Shown: positions 32,864 through 39,094 of the stretch, piece after piece
How the letters are laid out: each line of letters opens with the position of its first letter
Position numbering within the stretch: the stretch's first letter is position 1
Origin: a virus
Virus record (IMG/VR): IMGVR_UViG_3300028676_000003
Span: 248,001 to 312,000 of that record
Length of the DNA: 64,000 bases
Direction: 5' to 3' (one strand)
The notes under the pieces: generated by a model
The model's database searches: none
Seen by the model: only the letters and a program-made list of their open reading frames with translations
Told to the model about the DNA's origin: nothing
Translations under genes and position numbers: made by a program

Positions 32864-32935
32864 GGCCCGTTCGTCTAGGGGTTAGGACGACTGGTTTTCG
32901 ACCAGTAAACAGGGGTTCGATTCCCCTACGGGCTG
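32864..32935 (+). tRNA. tRNA-Glu (TTC)
   Basis: Acceptor GGCCCGT/ACGGGCT, anticodon arm ACTGG-TTTTCGA-CCAGT, discriminator G. Third Glu copy. Confidence 0.9.
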
Positions 32936-32940
32936 CAATA

Positions 32941-33034
32941 ATTGGTTGACGAAAATACTCTTGCTGGAACAAGGGTAGAAGTAGTTGGATATTATATATT
33001 TGAAGCAAGGATTCCAGTCTGAGCGGAGAGTATC
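32941..33034 (+). other. tRNA spacer with pseudoknot-like pairing
   Basis: Outer AATACTC/GAGTAT. Within it CTTGC then TGGAA are followed by GCAAG then TTCCA, an A-B-A'-B' order that gives an H-type pseudoknot or two alternative folds. Confidence 0.45.
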
Positions 33035-33105
33035 TTGGTACTAGTTTAATTGGAAAAAACGGGTGCGCTGAGCATTTAATATGGGTTCGAGTCCCATGTA
33101 TCGAA
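33035..33105 (+). tRNA. tRNA, probably Gln (CTG) or Ser (TGA); compact anticodon loop
   Basis: Acceptor TTGGTAC/GTATCGA, D-stem GTTT/AAAC, T-arm ATGGG/CCCAT. Reading a 7-nt loop CGCTGAG gives CTG; keeping base 26 and a better stem GGTGC/GCATT leaves a 5-nt loop GCTGA. T1-A72 favours Gln. Confidence 0.55.
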
Positions 33106-33107
33106 CT

Positions 33108-33330
33108 AATTTCAACTGAAGATAAATGTAAGTATCGTGCTTAATAACCACGGAAACCTTGGTGAGGGGTCCATAGTCATCACTTATATCATTGCTAAGA
33201 ATGAGTATTTATTGTAAGATATTTAAAACATCATTTATTCGGCCAATGTGGTTGATTTATAAGTGATTAAATAGGGTGTAGAGACGTTTGATGCTCTACT
33301 AGGTATTCCACTTAGAAATGGATTGAAATT
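33108..33330 (+). ncRNA. Structured spacer RNA closed by an 8-bp helix
   Basis: AATTTCAA (33108-33115) pairs TTGAAATT (33323-33330). Inner perfect helices: CACTTATA (33181) with TATAAGTG (33258) and GTAGAG/CTCTAC. About 220 bases, no ORF over 40 codons, between two tRNA genes. Confidence 0.58.
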
Positions 33331-33334
33331 TTAA

Positions 33335-33408
33335 GGGGTCTTAGCTCAGCTGGCTAGAGCATCTGCCTTGCACGTAGAAGGTCGTGGGTTCGACTCCCAC
33401 AGGCTCCA
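33335..33408 (+). tRNA. tRNA-Ala (TGC)
   Basis: Acceptor GGGGTCT/AGGCTCC, anticodon arm TCTGC-CTTGCAC-GTAGA. Confidence 0.9.
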
Positions 33409-33413
33409 CAAAG

Positions 33414-33532
33414 TTAACAAATACAAAAGTTCCCGAACGGTAGTAGGGCTTAGGTGAAGCGGAGTTCGAAACTCCAAATGAATCTGTTCGACTCAGGCTC
33501 GTGCTTGGTGTGCAAGAAACTAAGTTTGTTAA
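33414..33532 (+). ncRNA. Structured spacer RNA closed by an 8-bp helix
   Basis: TTAACAAA (33414) pairs TTTGTTAA (33525-33532), with CTTAG/CTAAG inside. It contains two T-arm-like pieces (GGAG-TTCGAAA-CTCC and CTG-TTCGACT-CAG) but no acceptor partner, so it may be a decayed tRNA pair or a regulatory RNA. Confidence 0.48.
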
Positions 33533-33533
33533 T

Positions 33534-33618
33534 GGGAGTGTAGCTCAGTTGGTAGAGCAGGATGTATAGGAATGCATACTTTAAATCTGTGTCAATGGTT
33601 CGATTCCATTCACTCTTA
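33534..33618 (+). tRNA. tRNA with about 12-base insertion in the anticodon loop
   Basis: Acceptor GGGAGTG/CACTCTT, D-stem GCTC/GAGC, T-arm AATGG/CCATT are regular. The anticodon arm is 29 bases instead of 17: GGAT/ATCT stem around a loop that contains a GTAT/ATAC hairpin. Anticodon not assignable. Confidence 0.6.
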
Positions 33619-33627
33619 CAAAATATT

Positions 33628-33700
33628 GGGGAAGTAGCTCAACTGGCTGAGCGTTACCTTTGCAAGGTAAAGGATGCGGGTTCGAATCCCGTCTTCTCCA
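33628..33700 (+). tRNA. tRNA-Ala (TGC)
   Basis: Acceptor GGGGAAG/CTTCTCC, anticodon arm TTACC-TTTGCAA-GGTAA. Second Ala copy. Confidence 0.92.
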
Positions 33701-33715
33701 CTAAAAGTTTTAAAG

Positions 33716-33907
33716 ATGGCAAAAACCGTTATAGATAAAGCGAAAGAGCTTATCGAAGAAGTAGGAAAAGAAAAAGCAATTGAGTATTTTCAGAAAAGAA
33801 TCAGTGATATCGGAGAACCTAAATCATTTGAGGATATTTGTATGATAACGGGTAACAAAACGGCCATAGCCTATATTAATGGCGAAATTAAATCAAAAAA
33901 GAAATAA
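33716..33907 (+). CDS. Hypothetical helical protein (63 aa)
   Basis: ATG 33716 follows the tRNA; upstream frame runs through the tRNA. Helical with KAKELIEEVGKEKAIEYFQKR. Two bases before the next gene. Confidence 0.65.
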   Translation: MAKTVIDKAKELIEEVGKEKAIEYFQKRISDIGEPKSFEDICMITGNKTAIAYINGEIKSKKK

Positions 33908-33908
33908 A

Positions 33909-34103
33909 ATGTTAGGAGTAGTAATTGAAGTTGTTGAAGGACCATTGAAACATACTAATGGTTATTCTGTTAAGGTTAAGGCAATGAATCCTGATGGAAA
34001 GGTATTTGATTACCAATTCATTAAGAATCATAAAGCTGATGCAGAGATTATAATTCCTGGTTGGAGTTGGGAAATGAAGTTTAAACGTAAAAATTGGATA
34101 TAA
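33909..34103 (+). CDS. Hypothetical small beta-protein (64 aa)
   Basis: ATG 33909. GVVIEVVEGPLKHTNGYSVKVKAM then YQFIKNHKADAEIIIPGW suggests a small barrel (SH3- or OB-like). Immediately precedes GluRS. Confidence 0.62.
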   Translation: MLGVVIEVVEGPLKHTNGYSVKVKAMNPDGKVFDYQFIKNHKADAEIIIPGWSWEMKFKRKNWI

Positions 34104-34104
34104 G

Positions 34105-34902
34105 ATGAGAACAAGAGTAGCACCGTCACCAACTGGAATTTTCCATTTGGGAACACTTAGAACAGCATTATTAAACTATTTACTGGCTAAGGCAAACGGT
34201 GGTGATTTCATTCTCCGTATTGATGATACCGATGTAGTTAGAAATGATGATAAATACATAGATTATATCTATGACCAAATGAAACACTTTGGCCTTAATC
34301 ATGACCTAACGTTTAAACAGTCAGATAGACTAGCACGATATGCAGAAGTTGCCAATAAGATTGGTTTTGCTTCACCTGATGGAATAAAGTTGAATATGGG
34401 TGACTATGATATGGTTATTCTTAGAACAAATGGATATCCAACATATAACTTTGCAAGTATTCTTGATGATTATGACTACGATATCACTGATTTTGTCAGA
34501 GGTGTAGACCACATCAACAATCTAGATAAACAAAAACATATTTGGGACTTGATTGCAAGTGTTTATGGTGATAAGCCTTTTCCAAATGTAATTCATGCTG
34601 GATTGTTATTTGATGGGAAGAGTAAGTTATCGAAAAGAAGCGGAAACGGAACGACAGCTGACTATGTTGACTTTGATAAGGATGCATTATTAAATTGGTT
34701 GTTTAAGATGGGTTGGTCTCATAAGGACCCGAATTTCGATAGAGATTTTCCTTTTTTACTGATGATTCAAATGATTGCTTTCTTTAATGATGGTAATATC
34801 ACGAAATCTAACTGTAAGATTGATAGACCAAAGCTTGATTTTTTGAATAAAAAACATAAAAACTTTAAGAAATTCAAAGAAAGTTTTGGTGAATTCAAAT
34901 AA
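34105..34902 (+). CDS. gltX: Minimal glutamyl-tRNA synthetase (catalytic core only)
   Basis: 265 aa, about half the length of bacterial GluRS. RVAPSPTGIFHLGT is the GluRS opening with the HIGH-equivalent HLGT at 14-17; RIDDTD follows; KLSKR at 174-178 is the KMSKS loop. The chain ends shortly after the catalytic fold, so the anticodon-binding domains are missing, as in Glu-Q-tRNA(Asp) synthetases. Three tRNA-Glu genes lie upstream in the window. It may charge tRNA-Glu by the acceptor arm alone or modify tRNA. Confidence 0.88.
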   Translation: MRTRVAPSPTGIFHLGTLRTALLNYLLAKANGGDFILRIDDTDVVRNDDKYIDYIYDQMKHFGLNHDLTFKQSDRLARYAEVANKIGFASPDGIKLNMGDYDMVILRTNGYPTYNFASILDDYDYDITDFVRGVDHINNLDKQKHIWDLIASVYGDKPFPNVIHAGLLFDGKSKLSKRSGNGTTADYVDFDKDALLNWLFKMGWSHKDPNFDRDFPFLLMIQMIAFFNDGNITKSNCKIDRPKLDFLNKKHKNFKKFKESFGEFK

Positions 34903-34916
34903 AAGTTATACCTTTG
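34885..34916 (+). promoter_or_regulatory. Bacteroidetes-type promoter
   Basis: TTTG 34885-34888, 20 bp, TACCTTTG 34909-34916; the -33 element lies in the GluRS coding end. Confidence 0.78.
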
Positions 34917-34941
34917 TCCTCTAATCTTAAAACATAAGAAA

Positions 34942-35472
34942 ATGGCAAAAGTTGAAATAAATGCAGTTTTTTACGATTCTCCTGAAGGAGCATATGTATA
35001 TTGTGTCTTAGACCCAAGTATTGATGGTGAAGAATATGTTAAAAATTTAAATGAAAGAGCCGCTGAATATAATAAAGATGTTGAAAAATATCAAGAATTG
35101 ATTCAAGAGCTAAAAACCAAACATAAATGGTTTGCTTCATTTAAAGAAGTTACTGGTGCGGATATGTTAAATGCTCGTGAACCAAAATTTCCAGCCAATA
35201 TGCCAAAAGGTGTAAAGAATGCTGAAGAAGCATATCCTGAAATTGCCCTTGAAAGACAAAGAAGACGTGAAATAAATGCTGTAAATATTGAAATTAACAA
35301 TAAATACGGTAATGAAGTTAGGGAAAAAGTTGAACTAGAATCGAAAGATTTAAAGGATGAAATTAAATCAAAATGGGGTGAATTTACTGGCTTTGATAGT
35401 CATTTTCATTCATTTGAAAAGATTTACTATAAATTCTTTTTATCACCATGTGATTATATAACAAAAGACTAA
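34942..35472 (+). CDS. Hypothetical protein (176 aa)
   Basis: Starts with a small beta unit, then a long charged coiled coil (about 35-70 and 95-140), then an aromatic C-terminus. Overlaps the next ATG by one base. No family recognised. Confidence 0.68.
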   Translation: MAKVEINAVFYDSPEGAYVYCVLDPSIDGEEYVKNLNERAAEYNKDVEKYQELIQELKTKHKWFASFKEVTGADMLNAREPKFPANMPKGVKNAEEAYPEIALERQRRREINAVNIEINNKYGNEVREKVELESKDLKDEIKSKWGEFTGFDSHFHSFEKIYYKFFLSPCDYITKD

Positions 35473-35846
35473 TGAGATGTAGTATTCGTAGGTTAATCGG
35501 ACTTAATTTCATGTCAGAATCAATTGACATGAAAAATAAGAAGAAGTTACAAAGACAATTTAAGATTCTTTTTGAGCATACAGGGTTATTAGACCCAAAT
35601 ACAAAGCTTACAAAAGAAGAAGATAAAGCAACTGGAGCAATCCTAAAGATACTCATTCAAATGGGTCATACTAATTGGTATGCAAAGTTTGATGTGTTGG
35701 TATTGTATGAGACTCTTGTACAATTTCTAAAAGACATTTGGACAGACAAAAAAATAATAAATAAGGATGGTGTAGAAGAAGACTTGAACGATAAAGCTGT
35801 TTTAGCTTTTATTAGCATCCATTTTAAAGGAATAAAAAGACAATGA
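35472..35846 (+). CDS. Hypothetical protein (124 aa)
   Basis: A start at 35472 overlaps the previous stop; ATG 35511 is an alternative. Helical protein with an IWTDKKIINKDG turn. Unknown. Confidence 0.6.
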   Translation: MRCSIRRLIGLNFMSESIDMKNKKKLQRQFKILFEHTGLLDPNTKLTKEEDKATGAILKILIQMGHTNWYAKFDVLVLYETLVQFLKDIWTDKKIINKDGVEEDLNDKAVLAFISIHFKGIKRQ

Positions 35847-35868
35847 AAAATTTACAATTAGGGGGTGA

Positions 35869-36357
35869 CGGCTTGGGAGCCATCTAACCAAACAACAACG
35901 TATTGATTTACGAAAACAAGAAATCGGAAGTAAGCATGACAGAAAGCTTACCAAATACTCAGACAGTTTTAACGAAATGTTTACCTTTTTCCTACAATCA
36001 TATAGGAAAGGACTCTTGACCTTTTGTGGGTCCATTGTCAAGGTAGAATTCGATATCAACTCAACAGAAGCTAAGAACACCTTTAGGAAATTCGACAACG
36101 GAGACTATAAGATGAAAGATATTGTTTCAAAGCATCCTAATATGGTCAAGGCTGTAATCATAGGTAAAAAAGCTTGGGGACTTTGGGTAGGCCAATGGAC
36201 TGATGGTATAGTTGAAGGAACCTTCACACCGATGGAAATACTTCAAGAATTTGAGGATAAGGGTATTGTGATACCTAAGCCTTTATTGAATGAATTTAAC
36301 AAGATGATTGTAAAAAAATTCAAAAAAAAGTACCCCGAAAGTTTTGTTATTAAATAA
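35869..36357 (+). CDS. Hypothetical protein with disrupted 5' end
   Basis: The frame is open from 35869 but has no ATG before 35977. A good start, ATG 35843 (MKNL...), is in another frame and stops after 14 codons. Removing 32 bases (35855-35886) would join MKNL to TKQQRIDLRKQEIG, which reads like a natural N-terminus. The 32 bases hold a GGCT-TGGG-AGCC hairpin. The body (126 aa from 35977) is alpha/beta with a GLWVGQWTDG turn. Frame break, bypass site or error are all possible. Confidence 0.55.
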   Translation, partial: RLGSHLTKQQRIDLRKQEIGSKHDRKLTKYSDSFNEMFTFFLQSYRKGLLTFCGSIVKVEFDINSTEAKNTFRKFDNGDYKMKDIVSKHPNMVKAVIIGKKAWGLWVGQWTDGIVEGTFTPMEILQEFEDKGIVIPKPLLNEFNKMIVKKFKKKYPESFVIK

Positions 36358-36373
36358 ATTAGTTGTACCTTTG
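36343..36373 (+). promoter_or_regulatory. Bacteroidetes-type promoter
   Basis: TTTG 36343-36346, 19 bp, TACCTTTG 36366-36373, inside the end of the previous gene. Confidence 0.75.
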
Positions 36374-36394
36374 TAATGTAATAAAAATTAAACT

Positions 36395-36568
36395 ATGAGA
36401 AATTTAAAAAAGCGATTTTTTCAATATTTGGCCGATTATATAATCGAGAGGTTACGATTCGAGTTGAATAGTCAATTCTATAATGAGAAGGTTTTTTACT
36501 TCTATTTAGAAATGGGAATATGTTTAGATTTTTATTGTACGGAGTATTTTAACGTAGAATTAGACTAA
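36395..36568 (+). CDS. Hypothetical small protein (57 aa)
   Basis: Own promoter and ATG at 36395. Aromatic-rich amphipathic helix (RFFQYLADYIIERLRFEL) and YFYLEMGICLDFYC. Unknown. Confidence 0.6.
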   Translation: MRNLKKRFFQYLADYIIERLRFELNSQFYNEKVFYFYLEMGICLDFYCTEYFNVELD

Positions 36569-36586
36569 AAAAAAAATAAGTTTTAG

Positions 36587-36617
36587 TTGCAAGTTAAAAA
36601 AACGTTTCGTACCTTTG
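36587..36617 (+). promoter_or_regulatory. Promoter of the third tRNA cluster
   Basis: TTG 36587-36589, 20 bp, TACCTTTG 36610-36617. The first gene downstream is a tRNA at 36848, so this likely drives the tRNA transcript. Confidence 0.75.
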
Positions 36618-36619
36618 TT

Positions 36620-36845
36620 AAAGAAAAAGAAATTAGGTTAGGTTAGGTTAATAAATTTTGGTTTTTGGTTTTGAATTGCGTTTGTCACAAGTAAATGTTA
36701 ATTGATTTCGGTAAGATTAGCATTCGTCATGCTTGTGACGTTTTTAGATTGAATTAGGTTAAACTCGTTAGTTCTATTAGGGCCTGTCGTCATGGCAGAT
36801 AATCATAGGGAATTACGTCAGAACGTCCTACAGACGTAACTAACA
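36620..36845 (+). other. Long structured leader of the tRNA transcript
   Basis: No ORF. It begins with three tandem TTAGG units near 36633-36648. GTCACAAG/CTTGTGAC (perfect 8 bp) encloses a competing AGCAT/ATGCT hairpin, and TTACGTC/GACGTAA (7 bp) lies just before the tRNA. Confidence 0.5.
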
Positions 36846-36847
36846 CT

Positions 36848-36919
36848 GGAGATGTAGCTCAGTTGGTAGAGCGGCCCCTCAAACGGGGTGTGTCGCAGGT
36901 TCGAACCCTGCCGTCTCCA
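36848..36919 (+). tRNA. tRNA-Leu (CAA)
   Basis: Acceptor GGAGATG/CGTCTCC, anticodon region CTCAAAC (CAA), but the better stem GCCCC/GGGGT leaves a 6-nt loop. Class I variable loop, unusual for Leu. Confidence 0.68.
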
Positions 36920-36985
36920 CTTCTTCGATGAAAGGTGGTGCCTTCCTTTAAATCTCGGCATAGATTTTTGTTAGTTCAGCCTAGG

Positions 36986-37070
36986 TTCCAAGACCAAAAA
37001 ATGAATTGGTGTTTATTACTTTAAACCAAGTTAAAGAAAAGTATTCGGGTAACAACTTGGAAATTGTTAC
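36986..37070 (+). ncRNA. Spacer pseudoknot element, family 2, copy 1
   Basis: TTCCAAG (36986-36992), TTGGT/ACCAA hairpin, then GTAACAA-CTTGGAAA-TTGTTAC (37049-37070). The hairpin loop CTTGGAA is complementary to the first strand. Same order and pairing in copy 2. Confidence 0.6.
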
Positions 37071-37077
37071 TCATCAG

Positions 37078-37150
37078 GGTGGGATAGCTCAGTTGGTAGA
37101 GCACTAGCCTGAAGAGCTAGGTGTCGTTGGTTCGAATCCAACTCTCACCA
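37078..37150 (+). tRNA. tRNA-Phe (GAA)
   Basis: Acceptor GGTGGGA/TCTCACC, anticodon arm CTAGC-CTGAAGA-GCTAG. Third regular Phe copy. Confidence 0.92.
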
Positions 37151-37275
37151 CATGGTTAAAATATATCAGGACCTAGGAAGCCTTATATGTGGATACCTTG
37201 AGTGGTTCACTACTCCCAATGTGAAGTTGGTGTCGTACTTTAACCGACACGGGTTTATGTCTTTTTAACCCTGTC

Positions 37276-37364
37276 TTCCAAGAGAAAAACAAAAGATTGG
37301 TTACATGACATGACCAAGAAGCGTTCAAAAAATGTCATCGAGTAGTAACTTGGAATTACTACTC
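37276..37364 (+). ncRNA. Spacer pseudoknot element, family 2, copy 2
   Basis: TTCCAAG (37276-37282), TTGGT/ACCAA (37297, 37313), GAGTAGTAA-CTTGGAA-TTACTACTC (37340-37364). Stem sequence differs from copy 1, loop and partner strand are kept. Confidence 0.6.
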
Positions 37365-37370
37365 AATTTT

Positions 37371-37445
37371 CGGGAATGACGTTAGGGCTAACAGGTTGCA
37401 AGACTGAATACTAGTAGTTGAGGAGTTCGACTCTCCTCTTCCCGT
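37371..37445 (+). tRNA. tRNA-like gene, anticodon unresolved
   Basis: Acceptor CGGGAA/TTCCCG (6 bp) and T-arm AGGAG/CTCCT. D-arm is GTTAG/CTAAC with a 2-base loop. The anticodon region cannot be folded into a normal arm. Confidence 0.45.
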
Positions 37446-37463
37446 CAAAAATTAAAATTAAGT

Positions 37464-37637
37464 ATGGCAACGATTGCAAAAAAGTCTAGACAAGCTAGAG
37501 CGTTAAATGTTCTTGAACAACAACTGAAAAATGGTGTAAAAACCCAAAAGAAAACAACAAACACAAAGATTCCTTTGACTGACGCTGATGTTAAGCGTAT
37601 CAACAAAGAAATCGAAGTTCTAAAAACACGAGTGTAA
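37464..37637 (+). CDS. Hypothetical basic protein (57 aa)
   Basis: Very basic (KKSRQARAL, KTQKKTTNTK) with a helical C-terminus; sits inside the tRNA cluster, so RNA binding is conceivable. Unknown. Confidence 0.62.
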   Translation: MATIAKKSRQARALNVLEQQLKNGVKTQKKTTNTKIPLTDADVKRINKEIEVLKTRV

Positions 37638-37643
37638 TAACAC

Positions 37644-37688
37644 GTTGCTTTGTCAGCCCACGTATAGGTTCAAGTCCTGTAAGCAACA
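37644..37688 (+). tRNA. Acceptor-T minihelix (tRNA remnant?)
   Basis: GTTGCTT/AAGCAAC perfect 7 bp and T-arm ATAGG-TTCAAGT-CCTGT, but only 13 bases lie between acceptor and T-stem. D- and anticodon arms are absent. Confidence 0.5.
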
Positions 37689-37893
37689 CTAGGAAGATGG
37701 ATATTTCATCCTTCTAATACACTGGGTATTAGAGCATTAAAAAGTTCGTTAATTTATTGGGAATCAAGAAGTTACAAACAAAAATAAATGAAAATAATTC
37801 GTTTATTCACTTGACTTTTGATGTTAATTATAGTATCTTTGTATTATAAATTAGTATAATATAATAACATAAATAAACACACAAAAAGAAAGA
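37689..37893 (+). promoter_or_regulatory. Spacer with hairpins and strong promoter
   Basis: GAAGATG/CATC-TTC and TAATAC/GTATTA hairpins, then TTGACTT at 37811, 20 bp, TATCTTTG 37834-37841 and a 50-base leader before the next ATG. Confidence 0.75.
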
Positions 37894-38529
37894 ATGGCAG
37901 TAACAAAACCAACAGCGAAAAAAGGAAGCGTAGCTACAGAGCAAATCGTAGGGCAAGCGGCTCAACAAATCACTAAAGCAGTAGCAGAATTAGCAGGAGC
38001 TACAAAAACTATCGAAACACTTGTTTCTCAATCTGAGGAATTAACACTTTTGGTAGCTAACAAAGAAGAACAAATTAAAGATTTAGATGTTCAATTCGCA
38101 GAAAAAGAGCGTCAATTAAACGTTAACTTGGATTTAAGTTTCAAAGCTAACGCTGAGAAAATGGTAAGCGAAAATTTATCTGCAAATGGTAAAGTAGCTA
38201 TCTCTTCTACAGAATTGAAAGAATTACGTTCTGAGTTAGAAACTGTAAAATCAGGTACAGAAGCATTAGTGAAAAAAGAGACTGCAATCATTGCGTCTAC
38301 GTTGAAATCTCAACACGAGAATGAAATCAAATTGATTCACTCTGAAAACAAAGCTATTGCCGCTGAAAACGCTGCTAAGTTAGGTTCGTTAACAAAACAA
38401 AACGAGTTCTTAGAAGAGCAAGTAACTAAATTGTACTTACAATTAGACGCTGAAAGAGCGGCTGGTACAGAAAGAGCAAAAGCTGGTTCAATCGGGAACA
38501 TCACTGTTGGAGAAACAGGTCGTAAGTAA
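37894..38529 (+). CDS. Coiled-coil protein (211 aa), probably highly expressed
   Basis: Alanine-, lysine- and glutamate-rich, almost all helical, with heptads over residues 45-190 and a glycine-rich tail (GSIGNITVGETGRK). No transmembrane part. It has one of the strongest promoters in the window and tRNA genes follow directly. Could be a scaffold or DNA/RNA-organising protein; no family recognised. Confidence 0.72.
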   Translation: MAVTKPTAKKGSVATEQIVGQAAQQITKAVAELAGATKTIETLVSQSEELTLLVANKEEQIKDLDVQFAEKERQLNVNLDLSFKANAEKMVSENLSANGKVAISSTELKELRSELETVKSGTEALVKKETAIIASTLKSQHENEIKLIHSENKAIAAENAAKLGSLTKQNEFLEEQVTKLYLQLDAERAAGTERAKAGSIGNITVGETGRK

Positions 38530-38598
38530 TCGTTGACAAAAAGAAAGGTCGTCTAAATCGTAATTGGTTTAGACACCACAAGGTATAAAAAAATTCGT

Positions 38599-38719
38599 TC
38601 AGCATAAAAAGCAATTCCAAACTTCGGGTCGTAGGTTCGAGTCCTACCCTCTCCACTAGGGTTATAATCGGAGAGGTAGCTCGGTCGGATTAGAGCAGAA
38701 GTCAGCAAAAAAAGCAATT
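38599..38719 (+). tRNA. Circularly permuted tRNA-Gly (TCC) flanked by 18-base direct repeats
   Basis: The 3' half comes first: TTCCAA, ACTTC (38621), variable GGGTC, T-arm GTAGG-TTCGAGT-CCTAC, CCTCTCC (38648-38654), A. After 14 bases comes the 5' half: GGAGAGG (38670-38676), TA, D-arm GCTC/GAGC, A, GAAGT (38698-38702). Acceptor 7/7, D-stem 4/4, anticodon stem GAAGT/ACTTC 5/5 and T-stem 5/5 pair only across the halves. The rebuilt loop is (C)TTCCAA, normal for Gly TCC. An 18-base repeat (38599-38616 and 38702-38719, one mismatch, TCAGCA...GCAATT) brackets the unit in the anticodon loop. Confidence 0.75.
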
Positions 38720-38731
38720 TTGATACCCCAT

Positions 38732-38850
38732 ATAGTAGTCGTCTAGTGGACAAAGACACCGCCCCTGTATTCGTGTATGAGGTTCGACTCCTCTTTAGCA
38801 GTGGTGGTATGACGTAGGTGGAAACATTGGTTCAAATCCAATCTGCTGTA
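38732..38850 (+). tRNA. tRNA with 46-base insertion in the anticodon loop
   Basis: Acceptor ATAGTAG/CTGCTGT (7, two wobbles), D-stem GTCT/AGAC, A26, anticodon stem CCGCC (38759-38763) with GGTGG (38817-38821), variable AAAC, T-arm ATTGG/CCAAT. The 53-base loop holds a second T-arm-like hairpin GAGG-TTCGACT-CCTC. Anticodon uncertain. Confidence 0.6.
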
Positions 38851-38886
38851 CAAAAGGTTCCTCTTGCCTTACAAGAGAATAAAAAA

Positions 38887-39000
38887 GATTATTTCAGCAA
38901 TCAAACAAAAAAAATCTATTTGAAAGAGAGCGGAGGGGTTCGACTCCCCATTTGTCTATAAGAGGTATGACAATTTGTTGTAACGGTAGCACTAATAAAA
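38887..39000 (+). other. Second candidate permuted or decayed tRNA
   Basis: A 3'-like half (GGGG-TTCGACT-CCCC then ATTTGTC, to 38956) is followed after 12 bases by a 5'-like half starting GACAATT (38969) with a D-arm TGTT/AGCA. GACAA pairs TTGTC. Halves of the anticodon stem match weakly. It carries a TTTCAGCAA motif at its left end. TCT (Arg) is the likeliest anticodon if real. Confidence 0.4.
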
Positions 39001-39023
39001 AAAATTAATCTTGATTCTCACAT

Positions 39024-39094
39024 ACTTCTGTCGTCTAAGTGTTAGGATGCCCTCGTTGTAGAGGGTGATAGTGGTTCAAATCCATTCGGAAGTG
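39024..39094 (+). tRNA. tRNA-Thr-like (TGT), 6-nt anticodon loop
   Basis: Acceptor ACTTCTG/CGGAAGT, D-stem GTCT/GGAT, T-arm present. Anticodon stem CCCTC/GAGGG perfect with loop GTTGTA, giving TGT but one base short of normal. Confidence 0.6.

Noticed and set aside
33534-33618. Ochre suppressor tRNA for the stop at 18624
   Set aside because: A TTA anticodon can be drawn only by choosing insertion borders freely; the remaining loop does not support it.
33655-33662. TACCTTTG in the anticodon arm of tRNA-Ala
   Set aside because: The only TTG upstream is 26 bp away; it is part of the anticodon stem-loop, so the match is likely chance.
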